Assembly: GCA_025060595.1 (NCBI GenBank)
Contig: JANXBX010000004.1
Coordinates: 62,001 to 126,000 of the forward strand
DNA length: 64,000 nucleotides
Origin: Synergistota bacterium
GTDB lineage: Bacteria > Synergistota > GBS-1
Reading direction: 5' to 3'
Part shown: piece by piece, positions 1-10,111 of the stretch
How the letters are laid out: every line of letters starts with the position of its first letter
Position numbering within the stretch: position 1 is the stretch's first letter
Translations under genes and position numbers: made by a program
The notes under the pieces: model-generated
Database searches by the model: none
The model's input: only the letters and a program-made list of their open reading frames with translations
Told to the model about the DNA's origin: nothing

Positions 1-88
1 CATCACCAACCCTGGCTTTCATCATCGCTTCTCTCATTTCATCCGTAGGAGTAGTAACCGTATCACTTCTTAAATCTATTACTTTCAT
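1..88 (-). CDS. ltaE: Low-specificity L-threonine aldolase, N-terminal fragment
   Basis: Only the first 29 codons lie in the window; the rest runs off the left edge. They read [20 protein letters not shown] and continue to ARVGD, the typical start of PLP-dependent threonine aldolases, which cleave L-threonine or allo-threonine to glycine and acetaldehyde. The PLP lysine is outside the window. The ATG overlaps the rarA stop as ATGA, with GGAGGAG just upstream, so the two genes are translationally coupled. The family call rests on the N-terminal motif alone. Confidence 0.85.
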   Translation of the reverse strand, partial: MKVIDLRSDTVTTPTDEMREAMMKARVGD

Positions 89-1290
89 CCTTTTACTCCT
101 CCTTTATTTTTCTCCCAATAAGATGGAAAATAATAACACTTTTTCTTAACCATATATTCTTGGTTTACCCAACCTTCAGGATAATCATGAGGATATTTAT
201 AATTTTGAGAACCAGGACGAAGATGCTCTGGAACGGGCTGTATTTCTCCCTTTTTTATATCCTCAAGTGCACTCTCAATACCCTTATAAGCAGAGTTACT
301 TTTAGGAGCTAAAGCTATATACAAAGCAGCCTGTGCCAATGGAATTTTAGCCTCGGGCATTCCTATCCTTTCAACAGCTTCCATAGCAGCTGTAGCTACC
401 AAAAGCGCCATAGGATCCGCATTACCTACATCTTCAGCAGCACATATCGCTATTCTTCTAGCTATAAACCGAGGGTCCTCACCACCAGAAATTAATCTTC
501 CTAACCAATAAAGCGTCGCATCGGGATCACTACCTCTCATACTCTTTATAAAAGCAGAAATAACTGAATAATGCATATCCGCATCTTTATCATGAATTAT
601 ATTAGCTCCTGAAGCAATATCTACATGAGCTTTTTCTATAGTTTTACTACCTTCAGACTTAGCTATGTAAAAAGAAAGCTCTAACCTATGCAGTAATGCC
701 CTTGCATCACCAGCGGAAAGCCTAACAAGAAGATCAAGCGCTTCATCGCTTAGAGATACCCCTCTTCCACCCAATCCTCTTTTATCTCCCATTGCCCTTA
801 GAGCTAATTCTCTTAACTCATCAGGAGATAATAACTCAAAATTAAAAACTATAACTCTCGATATTATAGGAGCATTAATCTCAAAGAATGGATTGTGAAC
901 AGTTGTAGCTATAAAGATAAAGTCACCCCTTTCAAGATAAGGCATTAGTATATCCTGCTGAAGCTTATTAAAATGATATATTTCGTCTATAAATAATATA
1001 GACCTCAAACCCATCTTTTTAAATGAGATAGCCTTATCTATAGCATCTCTCAGCTCCTTAACTCCTGAAGTAGCTGCATTAAGCTCTATTAGTTGAGCTT
1101 CAAACTCCGAAGATAAAAGTCTTGCAGTTATCGTCTTTCCTACACCAGGAGGACCGTAGAAAATTAAGGAAGGAAGAAATCCTTGAGAAAGAAAACCTTT
1201 AAGGGCTTTTTTAACAACTCTTTGCCCTATTATTTCATCAAGGTTTCTAGGAACAAACCTATATGGTAGAGGTTTTTCCACATGCTTCAC
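85..1290 (-). CDS. rarA: Replication-associated recombination protein A (RarA/MgsA AAA+ ATPase)
   Basis: A clamp-loader-like AAA+ ATPase of 401 aa, full length for the family. RarA acts at stalled replication forks and interacts with SSB. Visible motifs are Walker A GPPGVGKT (about residues 46-53), Walker [11 protein letters not shown] (about 99-108), and the C-terminal tetramerisation half containing YPHDYPEGW. The ATG follows GAGGTG. It lies directly downstream of the 6S RNA on the same strand and overlaps the ltaE start. Inference: transcription may continue from the 6S promoter if its 3' end does not terminate fully. Confidence 0.97.
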   Translation of the reverse strand: MKHVEKPLPYRFVPRNLDEIIGQRVVKKALKGFLSQGFLPSLIFYGPPGVGKTITARLLSSEFEAQLIELNAATSGVKELRDAIDKAISFKKMGLRSILFIDEIYHFNKLQQDILMPYLERGDFIFIATTVHNPFFEINAPIISRVIVFNFELLSPDELRELALRAMGDKRGLGGRGVSLSDEALDLLVRLSAGDARALLHRLELSFYIAKSEGSKTIEKAHVDIASGANIIHDKDADMHYSVISAFIKSMRGSDPDATLYWLGRLISGGEDPRFIARRIAICAAEDVGNADPMALLVATAAMEAVERIGMPEAKIPLAQAALYIALAPKSNSAYKGIESALEDIKKGEIQPVPEHLRPGSQNYKYPHDYPEGWVNQEYMVKKKCYYFPSYWEKNKGGVKG

Positions 1291-1302
1291 CTCTATTAAA
1301 TT

Positions 1303-1469
1303 AAAAACCCCGCGGTGCCGTATGCCCGAGGTTTTGAACCCAGTCCCCTCACGTGGGTGCCCCTTCTATTACTTCCGCGCCGAAACGCTTCCGCAATAGA
1401 AAGTAGGCTCCCTTTGGTTCTGGTGTTGGCTCAAAACCCTCAATCCCTACACACGAACACCGCAGGGAT
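1303..1469 (-). ncRNA. ssrS: 6S RNA (RNA polymerase-binding regulator)
   Basis: On the minus strand the 5' segment CCCTGCGGTG (ending near 1467) pairs with CACCGCGGGG near 1308-1317. Further in, GAGGGTTTTGA pairs with TCAAAACCTC, giving the long closing stem of 6S RNA. The centre (about 1350-1420) is the large loop with internal stems, and a short T run at 1303-1307 ends the RNA. This rod with an open central bubble mimics an open promoter and sequesters housekeeping RNA polymerase. A candidate -10 (TAGAAT, 1472-1477) lies just upstream of the 5' end. A 6S RNA near rarA is also known in Bacillota. The exact ends are estimates. Confidence 0.85.
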
Positions 1470-1517
1470 CAATTCTAGATAGATTTTAACATATATTTTA
1501 AAAAATTGCAAGTAAAA

Positions 1518-2048
1518 CTAAGCTTTCTGCCTTGCTGTTACAAGAACTCTTAATCTCTCAGCAATTACAACCGCAAGAACAGCTTTGGCTATATCTACCC
1601 CAATAAACGGCAAAACCCCCACCTGAAAGGCCCTATAAAAATCGCCATTCATAAATAAAGCCAAACGCCACCATCCTAATAAATAAATCATTCCCAGCCC
1701 CAAAAAGCTCGAGAAAAATCTCTTTAAATATCCTTTCTTGCCGCTTCCTAATACACTTACTAGCATCGAAGCTATCGGGAAAGACCAAAGATATCCAGCT
1801 GTTGGTCCATAAAGATGAGCAACCCCCCCTTTAAACCCAGCAAATACGGGTAAACCCAAAGCTCCCATAAGAAGATATACAAGCTGACTAAACAAAGCTA
1901 ATCTAGGAGTAAGAAGCATGCCTGAAAGTAAAACAAAAAGAACCTGAAGAGTTATTGGAACAGTTCCAATAGGAATACAAATTTGCGCCCCTATCGCAGT
2001 AAGAGAGGAAAAAAGAGCCACTTTTGTAATACTTTCAACTTTTGACAC
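1518..2048 (-). CDS. bioY: Biotin ECF transporter S-component BioY
   Basis: A 176-aa integral membrane protein with about six hydrophobic segments and BioY-type features: [13 protein letters not shown] near the N-terminus, and [20 protein letters not shown] with its conserved GPTxGYL. BioY binds biotin and works with the shared ECF energising module (EcfA/EcfA'/EcfT), which is not in this window, or alone at low rate. The start is GTG at 2048, preceded by GAGGAGGGG inside the tyrS tail; the genes overlap by 14 bases. It is the last gene of the fatty-acid operon, which fits biotin's role in acetyl-CoA carboxylase. A birA lies at 60.3-61.1 kb, but it has no DNA-binding domain. Confidence 0.93.
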   Translation of the reverse strand: MSKVESITKVALFSSLTAIGAQICIPIGTVPITLQVLFVLLSGMLLTPRLALFSQLVYLLMGALGLPVFAGFKGGVAHLYGPTAGYLWSFPIASMLVSVLGSGKKGYLKRFFSSFLGLGMIYLLGWWRLALFMNGDFYRAFQVGVLPFIGVDIAKAVLAVVIAERLRVLVTARQKA

Positions 2049-3255
2049 TTACTTCCCCTCCTCTTACTCTTAAGAATTTTCTTTTCCCTACCTGAATAAT
2101 CCTCTCCTGACCCAAATTAACAAGATAGTATGGATCCTCTACCTTTACTCCATCTACTCTAACACCGCCTTGAGACAATAACCTTTTAGCTTCACCCTTG
2201 CTCGAAATCAAACCTCCCTCAACTAAAAGATCTATAAGAACCTTCTCCTTTTCAGAAAAAGTTTTGAGCGGGATTTCGCTCGGCAACTCTTTTTTAGAAA
2301 ATACCTTTTCAAACTCCTCTTTTGCCCTCATAGCATCTTCTTCAGAATGATAAGTTTTAACAAGATTAAAAGCTAGCTTCATCTTGAGCTCTTTTGGGTG
2401 TATCTTTCCGCTTTCAATGCCTTTCTTAAATTCTTCAATTTCTTCTATTGAAAAATCAGTTAAGAGCTCAAAGTACTTTATCATAAGCGAATCAGGTATA
2501 GACATAATTTTACCAAACATCTCTACCGGTGGCTCATCTATACCTACATAATTTCCAAGGCTTTTACTCATTTTCTGAACTCCATCAAGCCCCTCAAGAA
2601 TAGGCATCAGTACAGCAATTTGAGGCTCCTGTCCGAAGTACCTTTGAAGCTCTCTCCCTACAAGAAGGTTAAACTTTTGATCAGTTCCTCCTAACTCCAC
2701 ATCTGACTTTAGGGCTACAGAATCATAAGCTTGAGCTATAGGATATAGAAGCTCATGTAACCCTATAGGTTTTCCGTCCGAAAAGCGTTTCGCAAAATCT
2801 TCTCTTTCCAAAAACTGAGCCACTGTAAACTTGCCAGCGAGTTTTATCAGATCAGCAAAAGAAAGACCCTCCAGCCAATGGCTATTATAAGCAACTATAG
2901 TCTTATCTGGATCAAGAACCTTAAAGAATTGCCTTTTATAAGTAGCAGCATTCCTCTCTATCTCTTCTAAAGTTAAAGGCTTCCTCATCTCAGACCTACC
3001 CGATGGATCTCCTATCCTTGCTGTAAAATCCCCTATAAGAAAAACTACTTTATGACCCAGCTCTTGAAAATGACGCATTTTTCTTAAAAGAACGGTATGC
3101 CCAAGATGCAAATCCGGAGCAGTTGGATCAAAACCGGCTTTAACAACTAAAGGTTCTCCCTTCTCCAATTTTTTCCTAAGTTCTTCTTCATTAATTATTT
3201 CAACGGTTCCTCTTTTTATGATCTTAAGCTGTTCTTCAAGGCTAAGCAAATCCAA
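2035..3255 (-). CDS. tyrS: Tyrosyl-tRNA synthetase
   Basis: Class Ic aminoacyl-tRNA synthetase that charges tRNA-Tyr. Visible are the HIGH-like motif [11 protein letters not shown], the KMSKS motif, a [11 protein letters not shown] tyrosine-binding segment and a C-terminal S4 RNA-binding domain (last ~65 residues). An ATG seven codons upstream (3276) has no ribosome site. The TTG at 3255 is preceded at good spacing by AAAGGAG, so I use it; the protein is then 406 aa. It sits between rnc and bioY in the fatty-acid operon. No T-box leader is visible, so it is probably expressed with the operon. Confidence 0.96.
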   Translation of the reverse strand: MDLLSLEEQLKIIKRGTVEIINEEELRKKLEKGEPLVVKAGFDPTAPDLHLGHTVLLRKMRHFQELGHKVVFLIGDFTARIGDPSGRSEMRKPLTLEEIERNAATYKRQFFKVLDPDKTIVAYNSHWLEGLSFADLIKLAGKFTVAQFLEREDFAKRFSDGKPIGLHELLYPIAQAYDSVALKSDVELGGTDQKFNLLVGRELQRYFGQEPQIAVLMPILEGLDGVQKMSKSLGNYVGIDEPPVEMFGKIMSIPDSLMIKYFELLTDFSIEEIEEFKKGIESGKIHPKELKMKLAFNLVKTYHSEEDAMRAKEEFEKVFSKKELPSEIPLKTFSEKEKVLIDLLVEGGLISSKGEAKRLLSQGGVRVDGVKVEDPYYLVNLGQERIIQVGKRKFLRVRGGEVSVKS

Positions 3256-3281
3256 GTTCACTCCTTTCCCTTCCATACTAT

Positions 3282-3974
3282 TTACTCTATTATAGCACTT
3301 TTAATTGCTTCGAGTGCTTTTTCTGCCGCATCCTTTTCTGCTTCCTTTCTGCTTTTTCCCACTCCAAAACCCAAAATTTGCCCTCTGAATAAAACTTTAA
3401 CCCTAAATGTAGGCGCATGACTTGGACCTTCCACCGACACAAGTTCATACTTAGGAAGATCCCTAAACTTGCCTTGAAGAATCTCTTGCAACTCCGTTTT
3501 AGGGTCTTTCATTTTAAAGGATGAATTTCTAAGTTCCAATAATGCTAATTCAAACAATGGCAATAAAAATTTTCTTGCCTCTTCTAATCCACCATCTAAA
3601 TAAATAGCACCAACTATAGCCTCAAAAACGTTAGCTAACGTAGACTTTTTTTCTCTAACTCCTTGTCTATTATCACCATTACCTAAGAGGAGAAAGGGAC
3701 CCATTCCTATCTTATCGGCAAGATAGGCAAGGGTCCCCCTACTCACAAGTCTAGCTCTTATTAAAGCAAGCTCTCCTTCTTTCCTTTCAGGATATTGATT
3801 TAGTAAATACTCCGTGACTACCAGGGAAATAACAGCATCACCTAAAAATTCGAGTCTCTCATTATCTTTTTCAAGTCCATGTTCATGAGCATAAGAAGGA
3901 TGAGTCAGGGCCTCTTTAAGTAACTCTATGTTTGAAAAACGATAAGAAAGGTTTTTCTGAAGTTCATCTATCAT
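3282..3974 (-). CDS. rnc: Ribonuclease III
   Basis: Double-strand-specific endoribonuclease that processes rRNA precursors and structured mRNAs. The N-terminal catalytic domain carries the signature [14 protein letters not shown] (about 39-52) and the second acidic cluster [15 protein letters not shown] (about 115-129). The C-terminal double-stranded RNA-binding domain covers about 158-225. At 230 aa it is full length. Its ATG overlaps the fabF stop as ATGA. The fabF-rnc pairing is common in anaerobic Bacillota and Synergistota. Confidence 0.97.
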   Translation of the reverse strand: MIDELQKNLSYRFSNIELLKEALTHPSYAHEHGLEKDNERLEFLGDAVISLVVTEYLLNQYPERKEGELALIRARLVSRGTLAYLADKIGMGPFLLLGNGDNRQGVREKKSTLANVFEAIVGAIYLDGGLEEARKFLLPLFELALLELRNSSFKMKDPKTELQEILQGKFRDLPKYELVSVEGPSHAPTFRVKVLFRGQILGFGVGKSRKEAEKDAAEKALEAIKSAIIE

Positions 3975-5203
3975 ACCTTCCTAAAAACTAAAACAGCGTT
4001 ATGTCCTCCAAAACCAAAGGAATTTTTAATAGCTACTTTTACTTTCGCCTCTCGAGCCTCGTTAGGAACATAATCAAGATCGCACTCAGGGTCAGGAACT
4101 TCATAATTGATAGTTGGATGAATAACCCCTTCATGTATTGCCAACAGAGTAGCTATCACTTCTGCCGCTGCCGCCGCCCCTAAAAGATGTCCTATCATAG
4201 ACTTAGTAGAACTTATTGGTATTTTATAGGCCCTCTCCCCAAAGACCTTTTTAATAGCAAGCGTCTCAGTTTTATCATTAAGAGGCGTAGATGTCCCATG
4301 AGCATTGATATAATCTACTTCATCAGGAGATATGCCAGCTTTTTCTAAAGCTCTCATCATAGCTTTAACAGCTCCTTCTCCATCAGGAGGAGGGGCAGTT
4401 ATATGATAAGCATCACAGTTTGCAGCATATCCAACAATTTCCGCGTATATTCTCGCACCTCTAGCTTTGGCCCTTTCCATTTCCTCCAGTACAACCACTC
4501 CTGCTCCTTCTCCCATTACAAATCCATCCCTCAGCTTATCAAACGGACGAGATGCTTTAGCAGGTTCGTCATTCCTTGTAGAAAGAGCCTTCATTGCAGC
4601 AAAACCAGCAACTCCAATAGGAGTTACTGCTGCCTCTGAACCTCCTGCAAGCATAACATCAGCATCTCCTCTGCAAATTATCTCAAATGCTTCTCCAATA
4701 GAATGAGCAGCTGCGGCACAAGCGCTAACAGGAGAATAATTTGGGCCCTTTGCGTTGTACTTTATAGCAACATAAGCTCCACTCATATTAATTATCATCA
4801 TAGGAATAAAGAAAGGACTTATTTTAGATGGTCCCTTTTCTAGCAGGATCTTAATCTGCTCAAAAGATGTTATAATTCCCCCCTGTCCACTACCTATACA
4901 AACACCAAATCTTTCAGGAACAAGCTCCTCGGGAGTTAAGCCAGCATCTTTCATTGCAAGCGCAGAGGCAACAAAAGCAAATTGAATAACTCTATCTAAG
5001 CGCTTAATCTCCTTCTTATCAAGATAGGGAGAAGGGTCAAAGTTTTTGACTTCTGCAGCTATTTGAGAATCGAGTCCTGTTGGATCAAAAGAACTTATCT
5101 TATCTACTCCGTTCCTGCCCTCTTTAAGAGCTTGCCAGAACTCTTCCACACCTATTCCTATTGGGGATACTACACCAGCACCTGTAATAGCAACTCTTCG
5201 CAA
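3971..5203 (-). CDS. fabF: 3-oxoacyl-[ACP] synthase II (beta-ketoacyl-ACP synthase, KASII)
   Basis: Condensing enzyme that elongates acyl-ACP with malonyl-ACP. The Cys-His-His triad is visible: Cys in [12 protein letters not shown], His in [12 protein letters not shown], and His in [17 protein letters not shown]; the glycine-rich C-terminal [12 protein letters not shown] is intact. A GTG at 5212 could start the frame, but the TTG at 5203 is better placed behind GGGGTG and gives the usual N-terminus (L/M)[16 protein letters not shown] use it (410 aa). It lies between acpP and rnc in the fatty-acid operon. Confidence 0.97.
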   Translation of the reverse strand: MRRVAITGAGVVSPIGIGVEEFWQALKEGRNGVDKISSFDPTGLDSQIAAEVKNFDPSPYLDKKEIKRLDRVIQFAFVASALAMKDAGLTPEELVPERFGVCIGSGQGGIITSFEQIKILLEKGPSKISPFFIPMMIINMSGAYVAIKYNAKGPNYSPVSACAAAAHSIGEAFEIICRGDADVMLAGGSEAAVTPIGVAGFAAMKALSTRNDEPAKASRPFDKLRDGFVMGEGAGVVVLEEMERAKARGARIYAEIVGYAANCDAYHITAPPPDGEGAVKAMMRALEKAGISPDEVDYINAHGTSTPLNDKTETLAIKKVFGERAYKIPISSTKSMIGHLLGAAAAAEVIATLLAIHEGVIHPTINYEVPDPECDLDYVPNEAREAKVKVAIKNSFGFGGHNAVLVFRKV

Positions 5204-5216
5204 GAATTTCACCCCT

Positions 5217-5465
5217 TTAATCTTCTATACCTAGCTTGTTCTTTATGTACTCAACTGCAGCCCCCACCGTGGTTAGTTTTTCAGCATCTTCATCAGGAAT
5301 CTCAATGTCGAACTCTTCCTCTATAGCCATGATGAGCTCTACGATATCAAGAGAATCCGCTCCAAGATCATCGATAAAAGAGGCATCAGGTCTTATTTCT
5401 GACTCTTCTACACCAAGCTTTTCCACGACTATGTTCTTAAGCCTTTCAAGGATATCTTCCACCAT
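5217..5465 (-). CDS. acpP: Acyl carrier protein
   Basis: A small acidic carrier of 82 aa that holds growing acyl chains on a 4'-phosphopantetheine arm attached to the serine of [10 protein letters not shown]. The frame is open for six more codons upstream, but ATG 5465 is preceded by AAGGGGGG and gives the standard [10 protein letters not shown] start. The helical acidic segment after the serine ([16 protein letters not shown]) is the usual partner-docking surface. It lies between fabG and fabF, as in most bacterial fab clusters. Confidence 0.97.
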   Translation of the reverse strand: MVEDILERLKNIVVEKLGVEESEIRPDASFIDDLGADSLDIVELIMAIEEEFDIEIPDEDAEKLTTVGAAVEYIKNKLGIED

Positions 5466-5479
5466 GTTCACCCCCCTTC

Positions 5480-6223
5480 TCACATTACCATTCCTCCATC
5501 GATATTTATAACTTGCCCAGTTATATAACTTGCATCATCAGATGCAAGAAAAGCTACCACTTTAGCCACCTCCTCAGGTTTACCTATTCTTTTCAAAGCT
5601 ATCTGCTCAAGAAAACGTTCTTTCATCTCTGTAGGCAGAGACGAAGTCATATCAGTCTCTATAAAACCTGGAGCAACAGCATTCACCGTTATACCCCTGC
5701 TCCCAACTTCTTTAGCAAGTGCTTTTGTGAAACCTATAACTCCGGCTTTCGCAGCAGCATAATTTACCTGCCCAACGTTTCCAATTTCTCCTATAACGGA
5801 AGTTATATTTATTATCCTACCCCAACGTTTTTTTAACATACCCCTTATAGCTTCTCTCGAACACAAAAAAACTCCTGTTAAATCTACTTCTATAACTTCC
5901 TGCCAATCCTGAATCTTCATTCTGAGCAAAAGCGTATCTTTAACTATACCTGCATTATTGACTAATATATCTACCTCACCAAGCTTAGAAGAAACTTCTT
6001 CAAACATCATTTTAACCTCTTCTTCAGAAGCAACGTTCGCCTTAATAGCTATAGCTTCCCCTCCACCCTCACGGATTCTCTCAAGGACCTCCTGCGCAAG
6101 TTTTTCGCTTTTGGCATAATTTATCGCTACCTTTACACCGCGAGAAGCAAGTTCAATAGCTATAGCTCTTCCTATACCACGTGAGGCTCCCGTAACCAAA
6201 GCCACCTTCCCAAGCAAGCTCAT
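5480..6223 (-). CDS. fabG: 3-oxoacyl-[ACP] reductase
   Basis: NADPH-dependent short-chain dehydrogenase that reduces beta-ketoacyl-ACP. It has the cofactor motif [12 protein letters not shown], the NNAG motif ([12 protein letters not shown]), catalytic Ser in [12 protein letters not shown], and YxxxK (NYAAAKAG). The C-terminus [13 protein letters not shown] is typical. An ATG at 6250 is nine codons upstream, but the ATG at 6223 follows GGGGAGG and lies one base after the fabD stop, so I use 6223 (247 aa). Confidence 0.97.
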   Translation of the reverse strand: MSLLGKVALVTGASRGIGRAIAIELASRGVKVAINYAKSEKLAQEVLERIREGGGEAIAIKANVASEEEVKMMFEEVSSKLGEVDILVNNAGIVKDTLLLRMKIQDWQEVIEVDLTGVFLCSREAIRGMLKKRWGRIINITSVIGEIGNVGQVNYAAAKAGVIGFTKALAKEVGSRGITVNAVAPGFIETDMTSSLPTEMKERFLEQIALKRIGKPEEVAKVVAFLASDDASYITGQVINIDGGMVM

Positions 6224-6224
6224 T

Positions 6225-7169
6225 TTAAATAACCTCCCCAAAAAAATCAAGCGCTTCCTTTAAAGTCTTTTCATCCTCAATTCTAAAAAGCTTCACATTT
6301 CTATCTATAGACCTTATAAGTCCAGATAATACTTTACCAGGACCAACTTCTATAAAAGCTCCTACTCCCTCATTTATCATCCATAAAACGGAATCAACCC
6401 ATTTAACAGATGAAAAAGTTTGACGCATGAGTTTAATTTTTATCTCTTCGGCTTGCACCGTTGGCTTAGCATCTACATTAGCTACTATAGGAATTTCTGC
6501 ATCCCTAAAATGAATTTTCTGGAACTCTTTCCAAAGCTTCTCTCCTACTTCTCTCATCAATTCACAGTGAAAGGGAGCACTCACGTTAAGCTCAACAACT
6601 TTTTTAGCGCCTCTTTCTTTAGCGAGGTTTAATGCTCTTTCAACAGCAGATTTATGTCCTGAAATCACTATTTGAGATGGGGAATTTATGTTAGCACATG
6701 ATAAAACCTCTCCTAAAGAGACTTCTAAACAGATTTTTTCCACTTCTTCAACGGATAATCCCATTATCGCGCCCATTGAACCAACTCCCAGAGGAACTGC
6801 TTCTTGCATCCACTCTCCTCTCTTTCTAACAAGCTTTAAAGCATCAGAAAAGTCCAAAACATTAGAAGCTACCAGAGCAGTATACTCTCCCAAACTATGT
6901 CCAGCAAAAAAGGAAGGTTTTATTTCAGGTTTCAATTCTTTAAGAAGCCTCCAAAACGCAACTGAAACAGCCATTATAGCTGGCTGTGTATTATATGTCT
7001 TTGTAAGCTCCTCTTCTGGCCCCTCAAAGCAAAGTTTCTTTATAGGCAAAGCAAGTATTTCATCTGCTTCATCTAAAGTACTTTTAACTATTGGATACCT
7101 TTCAGCAAGTTCTTTACCCATACCAACATATTGTGATGCTTGCCCGGGAAAAACTACAGCATACTTCAT
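6225..7169 (-). CDS. fabD: Malonyl-CoA:ACP transacylase
   Basis: Transfers malonyl from CoA to ACP. It has the N-terminal FPGQASQYVGMG, the nucleophile elbow GHSLGEYTALV with the active serine (about residue 92), the partner histidine in NVSAPFHCELM, and the C-terminal EVGPGKVLSGLI. At 314 aa it is a normal length. Its ATG overlaps the fabK stop by one base (TAATG). It is cotranscribed with fabK and fabG. Confidence 0.97.
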   Translation of the reverse strand: MKYAVVFPGQASQYVGMGKELAERYPIVKSTLDEADEILALPIKKLCFEGPEEELTKTYNTQPAIMAVSVAFWRLLKELKPEIKPSFFAGHSLGEYTALVASNVLDFSDALKLVRKRGEWMQEAVPLGVGSMGAIMGLSVEEVEKICLEVSLGEVLSCANINSPSQIVISGHKSAVERALNLAKERGAKKVVELNVSAPFHCELMREVGEKLWKEFQKIHFRDAEIPIVANVDAKPTVQAEEIKIKLMRQTFSSVKWVDSVLWMINEGVGAFIEVGPGKVLSGLIRSIDRNVKLFRIEDEKTLKEALDFFGEVI

Positions 7170-8134
7170 TACCCCTCACCTCTCAAATATCTAGAAGACA
7201 AAACCTCTAAAACTTGATAAGCCTCTTTCATTATTTCTTCTATTATCTCCCTAGCAGGCTTTATATCTTTTATTAAACCAGCAATTTGCCCAGCCATAAC
7301 TGATCCCCACTCTACATCCCCATCTATAACTGCAGCTCTAAGTTTTCCTGTTCCAAGCTTTTCAAACTCTTCTATAGGAGCTCTTATCTCTTCCAGCTTT
7401 TCAAATTCTCTCGTCAACTTATTTCTTAAGCATCTAACAGGATGCCCAGTTATACGAGCGGTAACTACTGTGTCTCTATCACCCGCATTAACTATCTTTT
7501 CTTTGTATTTTATATGAGCTGGACTTTCAGTAGCACAAACAAACCTAGTTCCCATTTGTATTCCTTCTGCCCCTAAAGCTAAAGCAGCTACTAAACCTCT
7601 GCCATCTGCTATTCCACCAGCAGCTATTACGGGAATACTAACAGCATCAACTACTTGAGGGACTAAAGCCATAGTAGTAAGCTCTCCTATATGACCTCCT
7701 GACTCGGTTCCCTCAGCAACAACGGCATCAGCCCCCTGTTTTTCCACCCTTTTAGCATGAGCAACAGAAGCTATAACAGGTATAACCTTAGTTCCTAACG
7801 GCTTTAAAGCATCTATGACTTTCTGAGGACTCCCTGCCCCAGTGGTCACCACAGGAACTTGCTCTCTTTTAAGAAGTTCAAGGACATCATCAACAAAAGG
7901 AGAAAGAAGCATAACATTGACCCCAAAAGGCTTATTAGTAAGTTCCCTCGCCCTTTTTATTTCCTTTTCAAGCCAATCAGCTGGAGCATTTCCAGCCCCT
8001 ATTATTCCTAACCCTCCAGCATTCGAAACAGCAGCTGCAAGATCTGCATTAGCAACCCATGCCATTCCCCCTTGAAGGATCGGATACTCTATACCTAACA
8101 TTTCTGTAACGCGTGTCTTAAATTTTACTACCAT
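7169..8134 (-). CDS. fabK: Enoyl-[ACP] reductase II (FMN-dependent)
   Basis: Last reduction step of each elongation cycle. This is the flavoprotein type found in Streptococcus, Clostridia and Thermotoga, unrelated to FabI and triclosan-insensitive as a family. It is an FMN TIM barrel: N-terminal YPILQGGMAWVANADLA, GxGSP region VVTTGAGSPQKV, EGTESGGHIG, and the phosphate-binding AAGGIADGRGLVAALALGA. It is 321 aa. The ATG follows GGAGGGGTG and overlaps fabH by 7 bases. No fabI or fabL is seen here. Confidence 0.96.
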   Translation of the reverse strand: MVVKFKTRVTEMLGIEYPILQGGMAWVANADLAAAVSNAGGLGIIGAGNAPADWLEKEIKRARELTNKPFGVNVMLLSPFVDDVLELLKREQVPVVTTGAGSPQKVIDALKPLGTKVIPVIASVAHAKRVEKQGADAVVAEGTESGGHIGELTTMALVPQVVDAVSIPVIAAGGIADGRGLVAALALGAEGIQMGTRFVCATESPAHIKYKEKIVNAGDRDTVVTARITGHPVRCLRNKLTREFEKLEEIRAPIEEFEKLGTGKLRAAVIDGDVEWGSVMAGQIAGLIKDIKPAREIIEEIMKEAYQVLEVLSSRYLRGEG

Positions 8135-9105
8135 TCCATTATCACCCCTCCATAAGTCATACCCGAACCGAAGCTAACAAGCATCAATTTATCTCCCCTT
8201 TTTATTCTTCCATCCTTAACAGCTTCATCCAATGCTATAAATATTGTAGCTGCAGAGGTGTTTCCATATTTGTCCAGGTTAACTATCGCTCTTTCCTTAC
8301 CTATTCCAAACCTCTCCAATATAGCATCTATTATCCTTATATTAGCTTGATGGAAAATGTACCAGTTTATATCTTCAGGAGCCAATCCATTTCTATCAAG
8401 TAAAGACTTCATAAAAGTTGGAATAACTTTCACAACGTATTTAAAAACCTCATTACCCTTCATATGAACCGTATGAAGCTTCTTCCTAACGGTTTCTTCG
8501 GTAGCAGGCATAGCCGCTAAACCAGCAGGGAGCTCTATATAATCTGCCTTCGTACCGTCAGATTTAAGCTCAAAATCTATTATGCCTCCACTATTGATCA
8601 ACTTCATAACTATAGCTCCTGCCCCATCCCCAAAGAGAACACACGTATTTCGATCTTCCCAGTTAATTATCCTTGACAAAACTTCAACCCCTACGATTAA
8701 AACATTTTTCCAACAACCATTCTTTATACCTGGTTCTACAATAGCCATAGCGTAAACAGGACTTGTACACCCAGCTTGAAGATCAAAAGCACCAGCTATA
8801 GAGGCTCCAAGCATAGCTTGAACCCTACACGCAGTTGGAGGGAAAAGAGTATCAGGAGAATTAGTAGCAACGATAATCAAGTCTATTTCCTCAGGAGAGA
8901 TTTTAGCATCATCCAAGGCTCTCCTAGCAGCCTCATAAGCAAGATGACATGTACTTACTCCTGGAGGAGCTATTCTTCTCTCCCTTATACCTGTCCGAGT
9001 TATTATCCATTCATCAGATGTATTTACCATTTTCTCTAGATCTTTATTAGTAAGAACATTATCTGGAAGATAAGACCCTACCCCCACTACCCCAACCCGA
9101 GCCAA
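8128..9105 (-). CDS. fabH: 3-oxoacyl-[ACP] synthase III
   Basis: Initiating condensing enzyme joining acyl-CoA to malonyl-ACP. The catalytic Cys lies in DLQAGCTSPVYAM, His in IFHQANIRIIDAI, and Asn in KYGNTSAATI, a complete triad. ATG 9123 would extend the N-terminus by six residues inside plsX. TTG 9105 sits one base after the plsX stop, behind AAGGTGGTGG, and gives the usual start (L/M)ARVGVVGVGSYLPD; I use it. Substrate preference (straight or branched primer) cannot be read from the sequence. Confidence 0.96.
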   Translation of the reverse strand: MARVGVVGVGSYLPDNVLTNKDLEKMVNTSDEWIITRTGIRERRIAPPGVSTCHLAYEAARRALDDAKISPEEIDLIIVATNSPDTLFPPTACRVQAMLGASIAGAFDLQAGCTSPVYAMAIVEPGIKNGCWKNVLIVGVEVLSRIINWEDRNTCVLFGDGAGAIVMKLINSGGIIDFELKSDGTKADYIELPAGLAAMPATEETVRKKLHTVHMKGNEVFKYVVKVIPTFMKSLLDRNGLAPEDINWYIFHQANIRIIDAILERFGIGKERAIVNLDKYGNTSAATIFIALDEAVKDGRIKRGDKLMLVSFGSGMTYGGVIMEW

Positions 9106-9106
9106 G

Positions 9107-10111
9107 CTAACCACCACCTTCAAGCCGTTTTTTTATCTTTTCAAGCCCTTTCTGAAGTACAAACTCTCTTGCTACTTTAATAGCATTAAATATAGCTCTC
9201 CCTTTAGACCTACCATGAGCTACAATTATCACACCATTAACCCCTAAAAGAGGAGTGCCCCCGTAAGCCTCATAGTCAAATTCCTGCCATAGATCCCTAA
9301 GCATAGGCAACATAAAGAGAATACCTATCCGAGGAAGGAGCCTCTTCCCTATTTCTTCTTGAAGAAGCTTATAAACAGCCTCAGCAACACCCTCTATAAA
9401 CTTAAGCATTACATTCCCAACAAAACCATCACACACCACCACATCAGCTATACCAAAGGGAATATCCTTACCTTCGACATTACCTATAAAGTTTATATCT
9501 GAAGAAGACTCTAAAATTTCATAAGTCTCCTTTATAACTTCGTCTCCCTTTCCTCTCTCTTCCCCAACTGTTAAAAGCCCAACCCTAGGATTCTCCACAC
9601 CAAGTATTGTAGACATATAAACGCTTCCCATGATTGCAAACTGATATAGGTTTCTGGGCTTACACCCCACAGTTGCTCCAACATCTATTAAAAAGGTTCT
9701 ACCCTTTAGAGTTGGAATAGCGACTCCTAAAGCAGGCCTATCAATCCCCTCTATTCTCCCTAAACCTAGAAGAGCACCAGCAACCACAGCACCAGTATTC
9801 CCCGCTGACACAAAAGCATCTATTTCTTCATCTTTCAATAATTTCATAGCCTCCCAAATGGAAGATCTCCTTTTTTTCCTTATAGCCTCTACAGGAGTCT
9901 CCCCCATTCCAACGCTTTCAGGGGCATGATATATTGAAATACCTTTAACCTTACCTTTCTCAAAACCAAGACGATTAAGGGTTTCCTCTATCAAAGGCTC
10001 ATCTCCAACAAGAATTATTTCCTCATTAAGTTCCCTTGCAGCCATAACAGCTCCCTTAACGGTTTCCTCAGGGGCATAATCTCCTCCCATCGCATCTAGA
10101 GCGATTCTCAT
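9107..10111 (-). CDS. plsX: Phosphate acyltransferase PlsX
   Basis: Makes acyl-phosphate from acyl-ACP, the first step of phospholipid synthesis by the PlsX/PlsY route. It is a peripheral membrane protein of 334 aa. It has MRIALDAMGGDYAPEE at the N-terminus, GNTGAVVAGALLGLGRI, FLIDVGATVGCKP, and the C-terminal YGGTPLLGVNGVIIVAHGRS. Its ATG overlaps the fapR stop (ATGA). plsX next to fapR is also seen in Bacillus-type genomes. Confidence 0.97.
   Translation of the reverse strand: MRIALDAMGGDYAPEETVKGAVMAARELNEEIILVGDEPLIEETLNRLGFEKGKVKGISIYHAPESVGMGETPVEAIRKKRRSSIWEAMKLLKDEEIDAFVSAGNTGAVVAGALLGLGRIEGIDRPALGVAIPTLKGRTFLIDVGATVGCKPRNLYQFAIMGSVYMSTILGVENPRVGLLTVGEERGKGDEVIKETYEILESSSDINFIGNVEGKDIPFGIADVVVCDGFVGNVMLKFIEGVAEAVYKLLQEEIGKRLLPRIGILFMLPMLRDLWQEFDYEAYGGTPLLGVNGVIIVAHGRSKGRAIFNAIKVAREFVLQKGLEKIKKRLEGGG

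Noticed and set aside
3256-3276. ATG 3276 as tyrS start
   Set aside because: There is no ribosome site before it, whereas AAAGGAG stands at ideal distance from TTG 3255.
2049-3300. T-box or other leader controlling tyrS
   Set aside because: The gene follows rnc by a few bases with no room for a leader and no T-box motif.
4001-4706. Plus-strand ORFs opposite fabF and similar ORFs opposite other genes
   Set aside because: They lie wholly inside well-conserved genes on the other strand and have no ribosome sites or family motifs.
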